This document shows positions 52,982-64,000 of a stretch of DNA of 64,000 nucleotides, one piece after another. The stretch is from Cristatella mucedo (lineage: Eukaryota > Bryozoa > Phylactolaemata > Cristatellidae): the NCBI GenBank assembly GCA_009760855.2, contig WPIO01000026.1, positions 3,978,501-4,042,500 on the forward strand. The letters run 5' to 3'. The notes below the pieces were generated by a model. The model worked only from the letters and a program-made list of their open reading frames with translations, was not told the DNA's origin and did not search any database. Each line of letters begins with the position of its first letter. Position 1 is the first letter of the stretch. The position numbers and the translations under genes are program-made.

Positions 52982-54930
52982 AACCATTTTAGGGCTTTGC
53001 TCTACATCCCTGTGCATCTTTTATAGTGTCATAACTAAGATGTACAGGGTAGTGGCACGTATTTTAATACTTTCCAGCAAAATAAATATCGCTAGCCACG
53101 ACTGAAATGTGAGACAGCTTTAAATACGGGTCGCAGCGGCTTCTGCACAAGAGTTCTTAGGCCACAAACGCAGTGCTAGTCATTTCACAAGTCTGACATT
53201 CCGGTATAACCTGTGGCCATCTGTAGCTGTCGATTAGCAAGCACACGTGCACAGCTACAGCAATTCCGTACATCGCACTACGACCCAAAGCAGAGCTTAT
53301 AAATCAAATGTCACGACGATGCACCAAGTTTTGGCATAATTACGGAATGTAGAAGCCGCAAAGCTACAAAGTGCAGGAAGCTTTCTAAAAGTTACTAGTA
53401 TGTATCTCAATAAGCTATGAAAATGTACCTCTATTAGTCAAGTTCCATATGGTGCAGAGATCATTAAATTTTTTATTTGTAGATATGCTGCTTCTGGTTT
53501 ACTTCCAGGTTAGACACGATCCATTTAATGATTCGCTAATGCTTTCCTTTTATTTGAAAACAATACAATCTTGCGAATTGCATTTTTAATATGCTGTTCT
53601 TTCGAAAGAAACTCAAAAATTGATTCTGATCAAATGTTTTGACGCATTTTCTGATTTATTCGCAGATAAAAACGGCGACAGTCAATTAAGAAAAGCTGTC
53701 TTTCTTGCCCGTTTAAAAAAAAACAGTGGCTACACCCCAGGAGAAACAATTTGAATATGCGATGTTGACAAAACAGCCATGAAATACTTCACATTCAAGT
53801 ATAATATTTAACAGACCTGTAAAAATGGCAAACAGACCTGCAATAATGTATAGTAATCCACCCAGAAGGAGCGGCTGGGTTTTGGAAGGGAGGGGAGGTT
53901 TAAAGGCTGAGCAAGTACAGCTTGTTTGACCTGACTGAGCTTCCACGCTAGAACGCGAGGACAGCTGGCTGAATGTTTGCATCTTTTTTGAAAGCATCCT
54001 ATGGTTGGTGCTCGTAGGTTGGCCTATTTAGCAGCTAACAGAGCTGATTTAAAAGTGAAATACCTGACAATTCCTAAAGCAGAGGGTCGTCATAGATGCC
54101 GATATGGAGCTTGCCTGAGAAGGGATGCTGCGAAAATTCTTTACTTTTAGCCTGTCAGATGTTCCCGGGCCACGAACCCAATCAGTTTCTGGGCTGTGTT
54201 CGCAACCCAGGCCACTCGTAACCCTGACCGTGATTTCCGATAGAGTACTGTTCGGAAAATTTCGATTCATTCCCGAACCCAGTGACAGTTCGTTTCCTGC
54301 ACAATTGCACAATAGAAAACAATCGAACGCATTTAATTGGCTAGGCATTCAAGAGAGAATGTCTAGGAGGATTAGGAGAATGTTTAAGGAGGAAAATTTT
54401 TTTTGACACAGGTGCCATCTCAGGACCTGTATTAAAAAGCAACAAAAAAGCAGCTCAATTTAAAAAATTCTCAAACTGCCTGAAAAAAATGAAATGAGTA
54501 ACTAAAAGTAAAAAAAAGTAACACTTAATTCCAGAAGATAACTGCATAAAACACAACAAAAAACTCAACAACTCACTGATAAAAACAACCCTAAAAAAAT
54601 GCAAACACAAAACATTTCTTATTATGGGTTTTTGTAGGCTAAATAACAATATGCAGCCATTTATGCTCCCCCTTATTCAGTGTTTCCACTTAGCACGCAA
54701 ACGCTGGCAAAGCGAGCGCTGTTTCGCTCGGTTGGAAAGCATTGCCACTCTAGGTGACTTCACTGGTGAGCGGTTGTACCTCAGAGAGAAATCTTGCCAC
54801 GGAATTCTGGTGGGTTTTCCGTTTCCGAGGTTGTCTTCACTTTTGATGGGAAATCGTGGAATTTCATCACTTACAGTGGAGGTTTTACCCATCGTCCCTC
54901 ATCCTAATAGAAACCACTCATATGCATCGA
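52982..54930. other. Unannotated host DNA
   Basis: Composition returns abruptly to that of the left flank. No gene or repeat family that I can support in about 1.9 kb. Confidence 0.45.
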
Positions 54931-54931
54931 T

Positions 54932-54995
54932 AAAGTGCCTAGCAAAAGATTTAGTTATTCGGGGCCGCTATACAAAAATATTATTATTATAATCG
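54932..54995 (+). mobile_element. LINE/SINE 3' tail scrap
   Basis: ATAAAGTGCCTAGCAAAAGATTTAGTTATTCGGGGCC followed by ATTATTATTAT resembles the shared SINE/family A tail. Short and diverged. Confidence 0.4.
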
Positions 54996-56510
54996 TAGCT
55001 TTGCGGTATAATGTCACTTTGTAAGCACCTTCGAGGCAAATATGAGTGCTCACAATATTGGCACGTATTATTTAGCCTTCATGTGACTTTTCGGAAGTAT
55101 ATGAAAGGTGATGCATTCGAAAGCTTTATAAAATTGTGACGCTCCTACAAGCGCATTAGTTCAGTTTTGAATCAAGATTGGGTTCGTAACATGAGCAATT
55201 TTTTCGCCAACCTTCGTGCTCGTAAACTGCTTGCACTGTTCTGAGGCTATAGTAAACCGGGACTTCACAGTGCTTCTAGGCCTGGTGGCACCCTCTGGAG
55301 ACAGACCGCGAAGCTTGGTGTCGATGTGCACTACCCGGTAGGCATCGTTAGTTGCCCCTCCAAGAAAGGGCTTTCGATTCTTAAAAAAGAACAGGCATCT
55401 TTTTTAAAAGCAACCCTTGATTTTGCGAGCTGAAGGAGTTCTCGTGAGAGGGACTCACCCTTCTACTAAATGGTTACACCACAGTATCATTACCCCGGTA
55501 GTATCAGAACGTCGCATCAAGAGAGCTCAACCTGCAAACCGTTTAAAAACCCTATACAAAAACTCTGGCGTACACTGTTAGAGCCGGGATGTGATGGCTA
55601 CTGAACTCAAGATCGTGGGCTACATAGGGCAAGCGCGAAACACGAGCTGGTCCTTGGCGACGCTTTACAAATCCTGGCGGAGCTGACGTCTCAAAGCACG
55701 ACTGACGAGTCGCACACGCTGCCCGAAGCGCGAAAGTACGCCAACGGTGGCAGAGTGCGATGGCCATAAAGAAAACCCGCTCATTAATATGGCATCTGCG
55801 TATTGTTAATGTTGACCAGTCGGGCTTATATCTGAAGACAAGCATATGCATACTGCATCAGCTATCCTATACAACTCCTTAGTTAAAAACCCGAAGTAAA
55901 ACTGATGGGTTCTGAGCCCAACACACAAATTACTCGGTCTAAGCTCAAGGTGAAACTCTCAGGCTCGAAGTCCAGAGTACAGCTGACTAACCATCCCTTA
56001 TATCGGAGTTTTAAACCAAATAAACCATTGATAGTGACATATCTTATTCACAGGCGTTAAAACTAAAAAAAACTGCTGGTGAGCATTGATTGGCGCTGAC
56101 TGTTTAGACCGAGTCAAAAGGGATATCTTCTTAGAAATTCCAGGAAAATAGTTGCATCTTTCAGAGCCCTTCTAAGAACTGACCCTGCACAAATCCTGCC
56201 TGCGCTTGTGGCTTTTCTAGCCCATCTGAGAAAAAAGAAATATCTGCGCCAGTCATTGGTAGCTAGACCTGATATGGCAGGCGATTCAGTCGCAAGCATG
56301 CCTATCAAATACTCGGCCCAGTTTAAAAGCGACAGCTAGATCTTTTGCCTTGGCGATCGGGCACTTGCCAAGATACTAGATTCCCGAGGTCAGCTTCCAT
56401 TTTCTCGCTAAATCAGGAGCTGCTAAGGCGGCACCCATGCGTCCAAGGACACACTACTGCCCTGTTATGGTGTTAGCATCAAGCAGCACGTCCACCGAAA
56501 TCCAATGTAT
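54996..56510. other. Unannotated host DNA
   Basis: Nothing supported. The frame at 55,552-55,851 has no recognisable domain. Confidence 0.4.
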
Positions 56511-56511
56511 G

Positions 56512-56645
56512 CAGTAAGTCTGTTAGTGACCAAATTCGCACCCACAGCCGCTTAGGCTTTGGGTGCGCACATAGAAATCTGTCTTGCGATACTGTAAGTA
56601 ACACCCACTGAGTCTTGTGTGGCTTTGTGAAGCTAAAGAAGGAGG
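56512..56645 (+). mobile_element. Family B LINE 3' UTR scrap
   Basis: CAGCCGCTTAGGCTTTGGGTGCGC, AACACCCACTGAGTCTTGTG and GCTTTGTGAAGCTAAAGAAGG follow the order of the family B 3' end with many differences. Confidence 0.5.
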
Positions 56646-58699
56646 CACGCACTAGTTTAACCAAAACTACAGACAGTTACCGTAGTGGGCTTTGAGAGAT
56701 GTTAGCTGGTGTGCGTGGTGATATTTCAAGAACGGTTTTGATCGCAAAATGTTCGGCATTTATTGCAAAGACATGCTAGCGTGCGCGAGCGTGCTAAATG
56801 GAAAAATTGTTTTCAATGATGCTACGAAAAGCTGAATATCTTGCTCAAAAAACATGCGACTCGCTTGGCACATTTGATCAAACTTGTATTGACAATCTTC
56901 CCGTTGTCTGCATAGGACTTGAGCAGCTCGTCCATTTCGTAAAGGTCATTCTTAGCTAAGAATGGCCACAACGCTGAAGGCAATTCTTTAATGTCATGTA
57001 AGAATGTCATGTAAGAAAAAGGCACATGTAACCCGAAACTACCTGTAATCCCCGTTCTATCGCATTGGCTGTCTTGGTTCTTTGTTCTTGGCTGAAGAGT
57101 ATTGTAAAGAGTATCTTTGGCTATTGAGGCTAGCTAACGGCTATATGGATGTTGGCTTGGAGATAAAGCATGCGAATAATGCCGAGTTCTGAAATTTTTT
57201 TGAAGATCGTTGCGAGAGACAGGCTTAATATCTTAAAAGCTCAAGCTGTTTTTTGTGTTAAGCAAACTAAGGAATTGTATGATGCTCTGATCTTGAGTCG
57301 TCGGCAAGTCTTCTGGCACCTCAAATTCTTATCCTAATGCACGCCTTGCAGTTCAATTTGTATAACAAACGTATTATTATTATCTTGAGGCGCACATAAA
57401 GTATGAGCATTGAAGGCACATGGCCAAGATGCCTCTAAAAGCCGCTCTCGAGGCTTGGTAGTCTCTCCACGAAATCCTGTTTGCCATCCAGCAAGGCTAC
57501 AGGCCTCCCGAGGAGGCCCGAGGGATGGCTTCAACGGCTGCGTATACATTTGGTGTCGGTTTCCCAGCGGTGCCTCTTCATCCAGACCTGTGGGACCTTA
57601 AAACTCCACCCAGAGTCCAGTCCCTGTTGCCATGTGCATAGAAATTGACATCAATCTCTGGAAAAATTGTGGAGAGCGAGAGCTGCAGAGGCTCTGCTTG
57701 AAAAGCGTTGTCAGCATTGCTGAGCAGCGCTGCTGCATCCTAAGGAACAGTAGCAGCTACCGGCATGGCTGTGCTTACTAATGCCGGCTCACCTCGTCTC
57801 ACGCTAGTGAGCGCAGAGGCAAGGAAACCGTGACGCGGGGAAAATTGGCATCTGTGCTCTGAATGAGAGAGCTGCGTTATCGCGGTCATCCCTTTGCTAG
57901 AGCTCTCAAAAGGTGAACGACACACGAGGTAGCTTGAGTAATAAGTTATCGAGGCAAGTCATCGAAATATTGAAGGCGTGGGTGTCAGCTCTAGACCTGA
58001 AATCAGCAATCAAATCGCTTCTTTGTTGATTGTGAAAAGCGTAGGGTAGGCCATTGCGAGATGAGCAATCCAAGCGAGAGAACCGGCCACAGAGGCTGCA
58101 AAGGCAATTACTTTTATACAATAGCCTTTTCTTTTCGTAATCGGCCACTGCTACACCAGTAGCGCATATGGCCTTTAATAAGACCTTTGCAAGCCCGAAC
58201 GCCAAAGCTTCCCCGGCTCTGGTAATGCTCAGAGGACGCGTCCAGAATAAGAAGATCGGCATGGCGTCTGGAGATTCCGCGATTTGGTGCCAATCTCGGG
58301 GCCTTCGCGATCACGCTCTCTTATGTTCTTAGAAACCCGTACGCATAGCGTGACTCTCAAACGACGATATTTGAGATGAGACACTTATAGATTGAAGCAA
58401 AAATAATTTAGTCTAAGCCTCGTCAAAGCTTAGAAAGTATCAGCAGTTAATATGTTCATCTTACAAGGACAGGGTACCGTATGCCGTCGCGAAGGTTGCG
58501 CATGCCGTAGGAGTCACAATATCCGAGTCTGACCCGCTTTTTGCATTGACGTGAACAGGCATGTCCATGTATCCCTATGGGTAGCCCGCATAGGTCGCGA
58601 GTGCAGTTTAGTCGCCCGAGTTCGCTTGTACGAGGAGTACAGGTGGGTGGGGTGCAGGTAAATGGCTGTAAGGCTGACAAACTCGTGACTGTAAATTCT
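56646..58699. other. Unannotated host DNA
   Basis: About 2 kb without supported features. A short TTATTATTATC lies near 57,372. Confidence 0.4.
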
Positions 58700-58930
58700 A
58701 AGCCAATCCTATGACGCTTTGTACGGAATCGGCAGTCCAAAGTCGTCATCTCATGAAAGAAAGAAAAAATGAAGCAAAGACAAATTAGGACAGTCGCATG
58801 GGTAATCGTTGAAACAGTAAAAGGAAAGAGCTGATGGAAAAGAATCTCCATAGTAGGTAGAAGAGGAGAGGCGGAGTCGCTGGTGAGCTAGATTTGCTGA
58901 AGTGAGCTCCACAGTCATTCATCAGCAGTG
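58700..58930 (-). mobile_element. Probable family B LINE 3' remnant
   Basis: CAGTCCAAAGTCGTCATCTCATG and AGTGAGCTCCACAGTC keep the order of the family B C-terminal/3' region on the minus strand. Heavily diverged. Confidence 0.35.
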
Positions 58931-59147
58931 ACAAACGGGTGTCACCATGCTTACGCGTAAGCGCATTTCACTATCACTATTACATCTCACTCTCGCATCT
59001 ACTAACTAAAGCGAGAAAGTCCGTCCGCTCCACTGCAAGATGGCGCAGCTTCGTCTTCCGAGACCATACTATGACTACTCCTGCTATGACCCTGCGAAGC
59101 GAGTCCACAGGCAGTGAGCTCTCGCTCGACCGGAAGTATCCTGTGGC

Positions 59148-59215
59148 ATGTGAGAAGCACCTGGACAGAAATTAAGTTGTCTTACAGCGAAATGCGAATG
59201 AATTACGTTCAAATT
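59148..59215 (+). mobile_element. SINE/LINE tail scrap
   Basis: AGAAGCACCTGGACAGAAATTAAGTTGTCTTACAGCG and the following AATGAATTA resemble the shared tail. Low similarity. Confidence 0.35.
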
Positions 59216-59492
59216 ATTTACGTAACCGCTGGTCTTTCAGCAAAGAAGAAACGTCATCGCCAAATTCCCCAAATGTGAAAACAAAATTAAGAGAAGCGGA
59301 ATTATTTCGTTTGTCGTTCTACCGATGCTGGCAACTGCTGACCAAAAAAAAACCATTGCTGCTTACTTACCGCTTCTTAGTTCCTCGACGGTTTCTCAAG
59401 CTCTTCCATGCTTTTCGCCTCTTCTTTTCCGCGCGAGCTGAAAGATGCTCTGGCTAGCAAATGTGCGTTTGTCAGCCTTTAAGACACTGCAC

Positions 59493-59568
59493 CGTACTAC
59501 AATAAAACACTATAATACAATACAATAAAATATACAATAATACAGTAAAATACCATACTGTACGCAGC
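59493..59568. repeat. AT-rich AATAC-type simple sequence
   Basis: Repeated ACAATAAAACACTATAATAC units. No gene. Confidence 0.6.
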
Positions 59569-59899
59569 TAGCCGGAGCTAACGAACCGCGGCGACCTTAT
59601 CGGAGCTCTTAACTTCGATAAATTACCGTCGGCGAGCGAAGAAGCTGAAGGCTGCCGCCGACGTTTTCACACTCATCGCCGGCAGTCCATGTTTTTTCGC
59701 GTCTATAACGGCAAGGCCCCGTCGCCAATTCGCCTCCGAACCATGCGTTGGCGCGACCAGAGCAAACTTTTCGCTCTGGAACTCTGCATTCAGGCAGACT
59801 GCTTTCGCTGTTCAATTGACTCGTATCTCGGTAACGGCTCTGACGCGAAGGCTCACATATTTCATTGCGGATATGCAGTGCGAGCAGTTATTGTCCTGC

Positions 59900-60720
59900 G
59901 TAACCCTAAGCACGCCACATAATGTTTTCCTGCGTCGAAGATTCTGCACCTCCCGAGTGCAACGACTGCTGCCCGATCGAGGTGGGCGACGTTCAGCCGC
60001 CTTCGCTGGGGGAATCGTTGGCGCGCCGGCGCACGGCTTGCATCCGGGCTCTTTCGCTCGGGCCGCGATCGTGCGGCCCCAAGTAGTCGTTCCGGCGTCT
60101 GGTTGCGCCGCGCTGCCGGACGCTTGGAAAGAAGGTGCTCGCGCTGGAGGGAGGGCGAGGGATGCGCTTCGCTAGAGACGAAGGCCCGCCGCCGCAGTAG
60201 CGAGCCCAGCCGTCCGAGGCACTGCATCCGCCTCGGACCGCTGGTCCCGGGGGGGGGGGGGCACCGGCTCTCCGAACGGCGGTGCGCCGCGGTCAAGACT
60301 GGGGCCGCTAGTCTCATTAGAAGAGGTCTTTTGCCCCAAACCAGGCGGCGTGCGAGCCGCTCATTAAATGGCGGATCCGCCCGGTCGTCGCTCGCTGGCA
60401 TAGGGACAGCAGCCGTCGCGAGCGCGGTCGCGCCAGTGCAGACTGCCGATCGGCGTACTCGGTCGGCCTGCTAACGCATGCTGCGGAATGCGCCACCGAC
60501 GGTCTCCTGGACCGGAGACCGTCGGCGGCGCGGCGCCCAGCCAGCGTCCTCAATTGGAGAGAGAGCGGCCATTGTGCGCCGGAATGCGGAGCGTCGGCAG
60601 ACGCATTTCAGAAATGATGACGCTTGTGGAGCCACGTGCGAGGCTGCTGGTAGGCTCAGCTAGCGACCGCTGCCACGACCGAACCGAAACGGTGACGGCT
60701 GCCTTTGTGGTAGCAAGAAA
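59900..60720. other. CpG-rich island without recognisable gene
   Basis: High GC and many CpG, with open frames on both strands as expected from composition. Includes a run of about 12 G at 60,249-60,260. It could be a promoter or first exon of a host gene whose coding part lies elsewhere. No domain seen. Confidence 0.4.
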
Positions 60721-60916
60721 ACGACCGCTACCTAGCTACCAAAGCGCGCGAGAGACAATGACTGACACGTAAATAATCGCCACGAATAGAAGCGATTCGC
60801 GGGTCACCTTCTGTCGTGACTGGACCGCTCAACCTTCAGCCCCCCTCCTCAACCCGACGGCGGACGGATACGCGAGCAGCGCTCCGAGAGCTGTGAGAGA
60901 GGCAGCAGCTAGTGTC

Positions 60917-60990
60917 TAGTTCGGAGGTCAGCAAACTCCGGCCTTTAGGCCAGATACGGCCTCGCTAGTACTCTAGTCCGGCCTAACGCC
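60917..60990. mobile_element. hAT-like transposon end
   Basis: TTCGGAGGTCAGCAAACTCC then GGCC-rich GGCCTTTAGGCCAGATACGG resembles the terminal pattern of hAT elements (a GGTCAGCAAACT-type end followed by GGCC/GGCCAGAT). No second end or transposase is visible here. Confidence 0.4.
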
Positions 60991-61957
60991 TCCTACGTAT
61001 TCATCGCTGGATCCGGCGGCCTAATTGAATTGTCGCGGTTTCATTCCCCTTCATGACTGCTGGTAGCAGCTCAAGCTGTGGCCCCAGTGTTTATTTTCAA
61101 AGCTGGTGTCGGTCGGCCGACAACCGGTCTAGTTGGTAAGCGTCAAAGGATCGCATCGCAACCGCGCGGAGGGGTGAAGCCACGAAGCGTGTGGCGTAAG
61201 ACCCTAGATACGCTGCCTCCACATCTTGTCCAATTAGATCGGCTAAGCGCTCGGCCGGAGTCAGCGGCTGGGCGACTTCGCTGTGCCTCGTCGGCGGAAG
61301 ATTACTCAGCCTACGGCTTAAGAATTGGGTTTAGGTTAAGAGCTCGATACGAGAGCGCTTTGGCACCGCGTGCATTGAAAATGGCGGGGGACGTTAAGTT
61401 TGCGGGTGGAGGGCACCAGCAGTCCATGAAATGTGCCTCCTAAACGACTTAAGGCTGGTGTTAGGCTGCAATACGTTTGCTCCGGTCCGGGCTTGCGAAT
61501 ACCCACTGCTGTAATCGGCAGACAAGCGCTGATGCAACATACAGGTAAGTTAATAAGATAGAATAGATAAATCATCTAACGTACTATCTATACAAACACA
61601 TCGGGGAGGGGGCGCTATGAGGCAGCACCGGGCGAGAGACTGATGGTCTGGTTATCGCAGGTTGCGATTTCACTTTCGACGGCGAGCAGCACGCGGCCGC
61701 AGCCGGTGTCGGGTTATCGCGCCGCGCCGCTGCCTGAGCAGATTGACCCGACGCCGAGGCAGACGCCTCGACCCGCACCAAAGATGACGCACATGCACCG
61801 CCTCGGAGCGAGCGCCGGCGCCGGCGATGCTCGCAGAGCCGCGCCGGCGCTCGCCCATTTTTCCGGTCCGCTTTTAGGAGTGCGACCTTGACCTGGAGTC
61901 GGCGCTAGCGAAATCTGCGAAGTAAGCGCTCCCTTGGCTCGAACGAGATATCAAGGA
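60991..61957. other. Unannotated host DNA, GC-rich in part
   Basis: Another CpG-rich stretch at about 61,600-61,870. No gene supported. Confidence 0.35.

Positions 61958-62019
<62 letters not shown>
61958..62019. repeat. (TA)n microsatellite
   Basis: About thirty uninterrupted TA units. Confidence 0.95.
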
Positions 62020-62021
<2 letters not shown>

Positions 62022-62217
62022 ATACTTACTATACCACATATACTTCGCTCTGCGGAGCCGCAGCGGCAAGCTGAGCCAATGCGGCGGCGGCGGCGGAGGC
62101 GGACGGACGAACGGACGGACGGACTGACTGTAGCCTCTGAAATCAGCACGGCCGCCTGATTCCGCCCGCCGTGAACTAGAGCTTAGATCCACCGGGCAGG
62201 GTTGTCTCATAGCTAGT

Positions 62218-62645
62218 GCGGCGTTGTTTATTCAAAGAGCCAGCTCACTTCCTGCTACAGGCACAGTGACCATAGCAGGCTGCCAAACATGGTCACAGGT
62301 GTCAGCTTTTATTTACGATTAATAAGCACGTGCTGATATATTTTCTGCTTTGTTTTTCCCCAAAAACCTTAGTATTAAACGTTAAAACCTAAAACCGACA
62401 CCCTAAACACAAAATCTAAAATCCAAAAAAATACAATATCCAACCACCAAACTCTAAAACTCAGACCCAAAAACTCACAACCGCTAAGAACCGCAATTAA
62501 AATCCTAAGCCCTTATCTCAAATATATATCCACACGTGTTTATATAGCGTAAATATAAGCAGGCGCTGGCGTTCACGTTTAACAGCCCGCTACAGGCACA
62601 GTGCCGTAGCAGGAAGTGAGCGGGCCCTGTGAACAAACGACGACG
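62218..62645. mobile_element. Foldback/MITE-like element with inverted ends
   Basis: The left end (about 62,220-62,270, with GCTCACTTCCTGCTACAGGC) is the inverted match of the right end (about 62,580-62,642, with GCCGTAGCAGGAAGTGAGCG). Flanking TTGTTTATTCA and TGTGAACAAAC also pair. The middle is an A/C-rich tract (62,360-62,520) with repeated CCTAAA/CCAAA units. No transposase. Confidence 0.65.
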
Positions 62646-63129
62646 TATTAGCCGCGTCCCAAGCTGCTTGCAGCTGCGCACGAAAACATATACGCTCGAC
62701 TGCTCTTGACAGAGCCTCGCGCTGGCCAGAGCGGCTCTCCGAGAGTGCGTATTAATAGGGTGCCGATCGCTCTTCGATTGCCTAGCCAGCCGGTTCGCTG
62801 GCGGGGACGCAAAAGTGCTCGACTATGGAAAGAAAATCGCACGCTTAATTGCCCGGAGGTCAAGAGAAAGATGGGCCGGCCAGCACTTCCTGCTAGCGCA
62901 CGCCCTTGTCGCGACGGTGGCAGTTGGGCTTTGCGTACGCCACGCCTCTGGATCTGCGTATGAATGCGAACATCGCGAGTCACTTCCGTCTTGTGAGGCG
63001 GCGCGGAGTGGCAGCCCTCACCCAACTATGCGGCGTGCGGCTGCCGCAGAAAATGCCCGCGTGCCGAAGATCTGGAGTCGCTGCGATGGCAGCGCAGTCG
63101 CGCCACGCGCTTTTAATTAATTAAAAGTC
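62646..63129. other. Unannotated GC-rich host DNA
   Basis: Overlapping frames on both strands, no recognisable domain. Confidence 0.35.
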
Positions 63130-63245
63130 AAATTTATCTGCATCGCCATCTGTAACTCCACAGAGCCGCAATGATCGAGTGGGTGGCATGCAGGAGAGTT
63201 TCTGTAGCGCACTCGAAGCCTAGGCGGCATGCGTTCGGCGCGCGT
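63130..63245 (-). mobile_element. Family B LINE 3' end fragment (minus)
   Basis: CATCTGTAACTCCACAGAGCC and TAGCGCACTCGAAGCCTAGG are the inverted family B 3' end. Confidence 0.6.
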
Positions 63246-63494
63246 GCGGCAACGGTCGCCGACAAAATGCCGCTGCTGCGAAATCGACCAGGGCCTTTTC
63301 GTACAGCAGCCATTAGCATGAAAAGTGGCCGCATTGGTCTGCCTCCGCTCTCCCACCTGCCTGCCTGCGTGGGCGCCTGCCCCGTCTGGCCATCCTGTCT
63401 GGCCTCGACTCGGTCCACGGCTCCGCGCTTCCGGCGCGCCTCCGGTCGCTCTGCAGCCAAGGCTTTGCAGGGTGGCGTGTGAGCTGGCATGATA

Positions 63495-63560
63495 TTTAAC
63501 ACCCACGTGGTCCTTATGACTTTGTGGAGCTACAGACGGAGATACGTCGCATTACATAGT
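63495..63560 (+). mobile_element. Family B LINE 3' end fragment (plus)
   Basis: ACACCCACGTGGTCCTTATG and CTTTGTGGAGCTACAGACGG are the direct family B 3' end. With the previous fragment it forms an inverted pair around about 250 bp of GC-rich DNA. Confidence 0.65.
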
Positions 63561-64000
63561 AATCCACTGCGCCGGTCTCATGGCGCGATATAAATAGATT
63601 GCAGCAAGCGGCAGCGATCGGTGCGAGACCGAAAGCACGTGCAACGCAACGCGCATGTTGCTACGCTATAGCGACCTGCGCAGTGCTGCACTACTGTTCT
63701 CAGGCTTCAAACGAGGCACTCTCGGCGCCACAAATCTTTGCCCGCGCGCGACAAATACCGACGAAGCTTTGAAGTGAGGTTAACGACTATTGGGTGCCAT
63801 AACATGAGTCGCAGGCGTGCCGACGGCCGCACAACATGGCAATAATTAAGAGCGCCTGCTCGTCAATCCGACTGTTGCCTATCCACACGCTTAGAGCAGT
63901 CTATTGGACAGCGACGGAGGGCAACACGCGTCACATACTAAACATAGCCTACAGCAACACACAATTCGTCGGTCGGAGCGCAACTTAATTAACTGCCTGA
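63561..64000. other. Unannotated host DNA
   Basis: No feature supported. Confidence 0.35.

Noticed and set aside
62360-62520. Interstitial telomere repeat
   Set aside because: The A/C-rich units are irregular and no TTAGGG or TTTAGGG array of constant period is present.

Overview
This is a repeat-rich animal nuclear DNA window. It has no operons or Shine-Dalgarno structure. It carries animal-type non-LTR (CR1/L2-group) retrotransposons, tRNA-derived SINEs, a degraded Ty3/gypsy copy, long microsatellites (GA, CA, GATA, TA), and one GC-rich gene for a P2X ATP-gated channel. P2X receptors, CR1/L2 LINEs and Polinton elements point to a metazoan, probably an invertebrate. I cannot fix the phylum from sequence alone.

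Layout. 1-31,013: host DNA, mostly decayed LINE fragments of two families (called A and B here), SINEs, a gypsy relic (about 8.6-10.4 kb), a GA array (12.8-13.25 kb) and the single-exon P2X gene (15,038-16,537) in a CpG-rich island. 31,014-52,981: an AT-rich Polinton/Maverick-type integrated DNA virus with terminal inverted repeats of about 170 bp and a 6-bp target duplication (AAGGCT on both sides). 52,982-64,000: host DNA again, with few recognisable features: LINE/SINE scraps, GC-rich islands, a hAT-like end, a TA array and a foldback element.

The Polinton is the main content. It has the hallmark set: retroviral-type integrase, protein-primed DNA polymerase B (C-terminal half), FtsK/A32-type packaging ATPase, adenovirus-like cysteine protease, double-jelly-roll major capsid protein and penton-like minor capsid proteins, here in two tandem paralogues. 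Accessory genes are a YqaJ-type nuclease, an HNH+AP2 endonuclease, a protein pairing a capsid-associated basic domain with a phospholipase-A2-like domain, a zinc ribbon with tandem basic repeats, and three or four fibre-like genes built from phage-tail-type repeats. About ten genes are unrecognised. Integrase lies near one end and polymerase at the other. Structural genes form a minus-strand block (36.2-42.6 kb); fibres form a plus-strand block (46.2-48.6 kb).

The most striking new signal is a short motif, approximately TATATAGAAATG, fused to the start codon of about 19 genes on both strands of the element. It often uses the TAG stop of the upstream gene as its core, and at divergent gene pairs it forms a palindrome. 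It looks like an element-specific (perhaps late) promoter with almost no 5' leader.

The element is not intact. Many genes carry single-base frameshifts in A/T runs and in-frame stops, most of which could come from one C-to-T or G-to-A change. Two SINEs and two LINE insertions lie inside it, and one LINE has an 11-bp target duplication. It is therefore a resident, decaying copy, although homopolymer frameshifts could partly be sequencing error.
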